From assembly GCA_024305405.1 (NCBI GenBank), contig JAKNDB010000092.1, positions 2,263,501-2,327,500 of the forward strand: a stretch of DNA of 64,000 nucleotides, in the 5' to 3' direction. The translations under genes and the position numbers were made by a program. The DNA comes from Dirofilaria immitis (Eukaryota; Nematoda; Chromadorea; Rhabditida; Onchocercidae). Below the pieces are notes generated by a model that was not told the origin of the DNA, did not search any database, and was given only the letters and a program-made list of their open reading frames with translations. Position 1 is the stretch's first letter. Each line of letters begins with the position of its first letter. Positions 62,201-64,000 of this stretch are shown here, one piece after another.

Positions 62201-64000
62201 TTTGCTTAAATAGTTTTTTCAGATTCAAGAAGATTGCTTTCAGTGCTGACAACAAATTCAATCAGGAACTACTGCATGTCAGTTTCCTTTACTTTTTATT
62301 GAAAGAAGTTTTCCCATTGCTTTATTAGGCCTCATATACTTGGAAATAATGCAGAATTAAATTGAAAAATCGTATTGAAAACCTGCAAAATATAGCACAG
62401 ATGGCGTATAGCTGCATCATAGTATTCGGCACGTAATGCGCTCATGAACACCTCATGAAGAGCTCTTCTCTGAATGTGTACCGGACCTAGTCTCACCAAA
62501 TCACTTGAGAATTCCTTCGGATTCTCAGGCATTCCATAACCACTTAGTGTTTTGTATAATATTGGATATACTTGTTGATAATCCGCAACATTACGACTTC
62601 CACTCTCCGCCATATGTAAGCGAAACAAAACCCTAGACGAGCAAAAATGCATATTTTCGATTAAACCCAATCTGAAATAGTTTTTCATCCACATATGCTT
62701 CATCATGATTATTAATATACTTAGAACCAATTAGACTTGCTAAAAAGTTAAGAGAAACTGTTTTACGATCCGGAAGAATTAGATGACTAGGTTTTCTTCA
62801 TATAGCAATAAATAATACAGAGCTAAATTCAAGGATGAATGAACTTGATGGAACCAGTAGTATGCGGATGAAGAAAATCTATGAGAAAAGTTCATAAACA
62901 GCACCAACTTTACGGTATATTTCTGCAGAATTGAGGCATATAAGAGCTTTTGTAAAATTACCAAATAAACTAAAGCTGTCGTCAAGATATTTACCAATAT
63001 GCTCTCTTATGAAACCCTAAAATAAAATAGAGCAGAAAATACTTCGCAACATTTGGATCTGAATAACACACATTCAACAGTCTGAAACATCTAGACATAA
63101 TGCACCTAACTTCATCATGATCCATTTTTCAAATCACATCCCCAACAATTTTTAAGAACTACAACCATCAGGTTGTAGTTCTTAAAAATTTTGTTAAGAA
63201 CTATAATAATGTTCCTACTAATAATTCTTTTGACACTTTTCCAATCAAAAAAATCTTTAAATTTCGAAGCACCATAAGAAATTTTCATTCAACGGAATTT
63301 ACAACCTCCATATCTACATATAAATGTTGATATCGAAAAACCGAAGCAGCTTTCATCATGCATTCATATTCAATCCATGCGGCAAATGAAAATCTTTCGT
63401 AACATTCTAACGCAGCTTTGAATCTTTCAATAATCTCTATATAACTGATTCCACACTTCCCAGATCTGCAACAGTGCCTTGAGAAGCATTTTGTAAATAT
63501 GTACTTTTTAATAAAATAAAATGAATTAATCTGATCTAGTTATTTTTGAAAAATTTGCTTAGAAACGAATTTTTCTAAAACTTTTCAAAAATCCTATCAA
63601 CTTACAAAACCATTTATTTTAATTAAAATGTCTAACTTATTGCAAACTGATTCATTCCAATGTAATCGAAAAGACTGACGAAAAGAACGCTCATCCAACA
63701 TTTCAATTTTTTCTAAAGCGAACAAAGTTTTTAAGGAACATTCTTCATCTGACCAATGCCTCTGATATCCAACCGAAATCCTAAAATAGTATGTTACAAA
63801 TATATTATGACTAAAATAACGCATTTTATTTCGTTAATTTATTTCGTTGTTTTTAATATTATGAACTACATAAAAATAATTACAGATCTAACAAAACTCA
63901 AGAATTCTCCCGGAGTGGTGATTGACTCAGATATCTAATTACCATTAAATATGAAACCGGAAAATCGAGGATATTCTTAAAAATTTACCCAGTACCACAC
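56246..64000 (-). CDS. TRAPPC9: TRAPPC9 (NIBP/Trs120) homologue, 5' end beyond the window
   Basis: Large subunit of the TRAPP II tethering complex, acting in Golgi/endosome traffic as part of a Rab activator. Exons in gene order: 64000-~63990 (edge), 63780-63606, 63465-63306, 63016-62855, 62632-62383, 61922-61751, 61499-61387, 61272-61080, 60944-60857, 60421-60312, 59892-59811, 59511-59396, 59210-59009 (or 59057), 58867-58805, 58513-58314, 57879-57626, 57149-57048, 56796-56669 and 56455-56246; about 920 residues seen. Family landmarks: a helical repeat part (IEIIERFKAALECYERF; RRALHEVFMSALRAEYYDAA), then Ig-like beta segments (SVINCLPCELSVSNLALL; RLIITGYSCEILGM; ILPALPVLELKTSLSRAP; ADDEVTVDIGEIVELSL) in the order of the human protein. 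Phases agree except at 63606/63465, at A4 62886-62889 (one base too many) and at 61751/61499. The N-terminal third is outside the window; the exon at 63780-63606 is not clearly matched to human. Confidence 0.92.
60204..60554. repeat. Pair of 23-bp direct repeats flanking one TRAPPC9 exon
   Basis: TGTTAACTATAATTACAACA plus ATT occurs at 60204-60226 and again at 60532-60554, in the introns on either side of exon 60421-60312. The second copy runs into a (TA)n tract. The copies could be remnants of an insertion or of local duplication; nothing between them other than the exon looks mobile. Confidence 0.75.
63147..63190. repeat. Perfect 20-bp inverted repeat with a 4-base loop in a TRAPPC9 intron
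   Basis: Left arm 63147-63166 (AATTTTTAAGAACTACAACC) is the exact complement of right arm 63171-63190, around the loop ATCA. Pairing can be extended a few bases beyond with a two-base bulge. It lies in the intron between exons 63465-63306 and 63016-62855. A cruciform-prone palindrome, a MITE core or a small RNA hairpin are possible; the stem is short for a pre-miRNA. Confidence 0.9.

Noticed and set aside
1..64000. tRNA, rRNA and CRISPR-like arrays.
   Set aside because: Several GTTCGAA- or TCGAAC-like words (e.g. near 17990, 38830, 52890) were seen, but none sits in a foldable tRNA; no regular repeat-spacer array occurs.

Overview
This is a 64 kb piece of a eukaryotic nuclear genome, about 70% A+T. 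It reads as a nematode, most probably a filarial (Onchocercidae) worm. The genes are split into short exons by AT-rich introns ending in TTTCAG. Several first exons sit right behind a TTTCAG-type site, as expected for spliced-leader trans-splicing. The families present fit a worm: a globin with long tails, a cuticlin-type ZP protein, hnRNP K, Staufen and TRAPPC9. A decayed Wolbachia-like pccB fragment points to a filarial lineage. No ORF alone shows these genes, so I rebuilt them exon by exon, using intron phase and family knowledge.

Layout: 1-1041 (+), exons of a membrane-protein tail that may be the N-terminal part of the next gene. 2705-5510 (+), globin. 7476-12234 (-), ZP/cuticlin-like protein with signal peptide, ZP domain, basic cleavage site and TM anchor. 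12.3-23.6 kb, a long gene-poor stretch with the bacterial insertion at about 19.1-20.5 kb. 23648-27536 (+), hnRNP K homologue with three KH domains. 28881-35655 (+), Staufen homologue with five dsRNA-binding domains. 38577-39662 (-), small unrecognised protein with a mitochondrial-type presequence. 40796-41128 (-), a possible small secreted protein. 41801-41914, a (CTG)n tract. 46314-52690 (+), a membrane protein of about 16 TM segments that looks like four tandem four-TM modules. 56246 to beyond 64000 (-), TRAPPC9 (NIBP), a TRAPP II subunit, with its 5' end outside the window.

The genes do not form one pathway. hnRNP K and Staufen are neighbouring post-transcriptional RNA-binding genes on the same strand. 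They are 1.3 kb apart, too far for a typical nematode operon. The other genes serve the cuticle, membranes, mitochondria and vesicle traffic.

A theme across the window is that at least eight reconstructed exons in five conserved genes are out of frame by one base, nearly always at a homopolymer. This is best explained by uncorrected indels in the assembly rather than decay. The most unusual items are the four-module membrane protein, the possible membrane receptor-globin fusion, the bacterial insertion, and a 40/41-bp duplication that doubles a splice acceptor.
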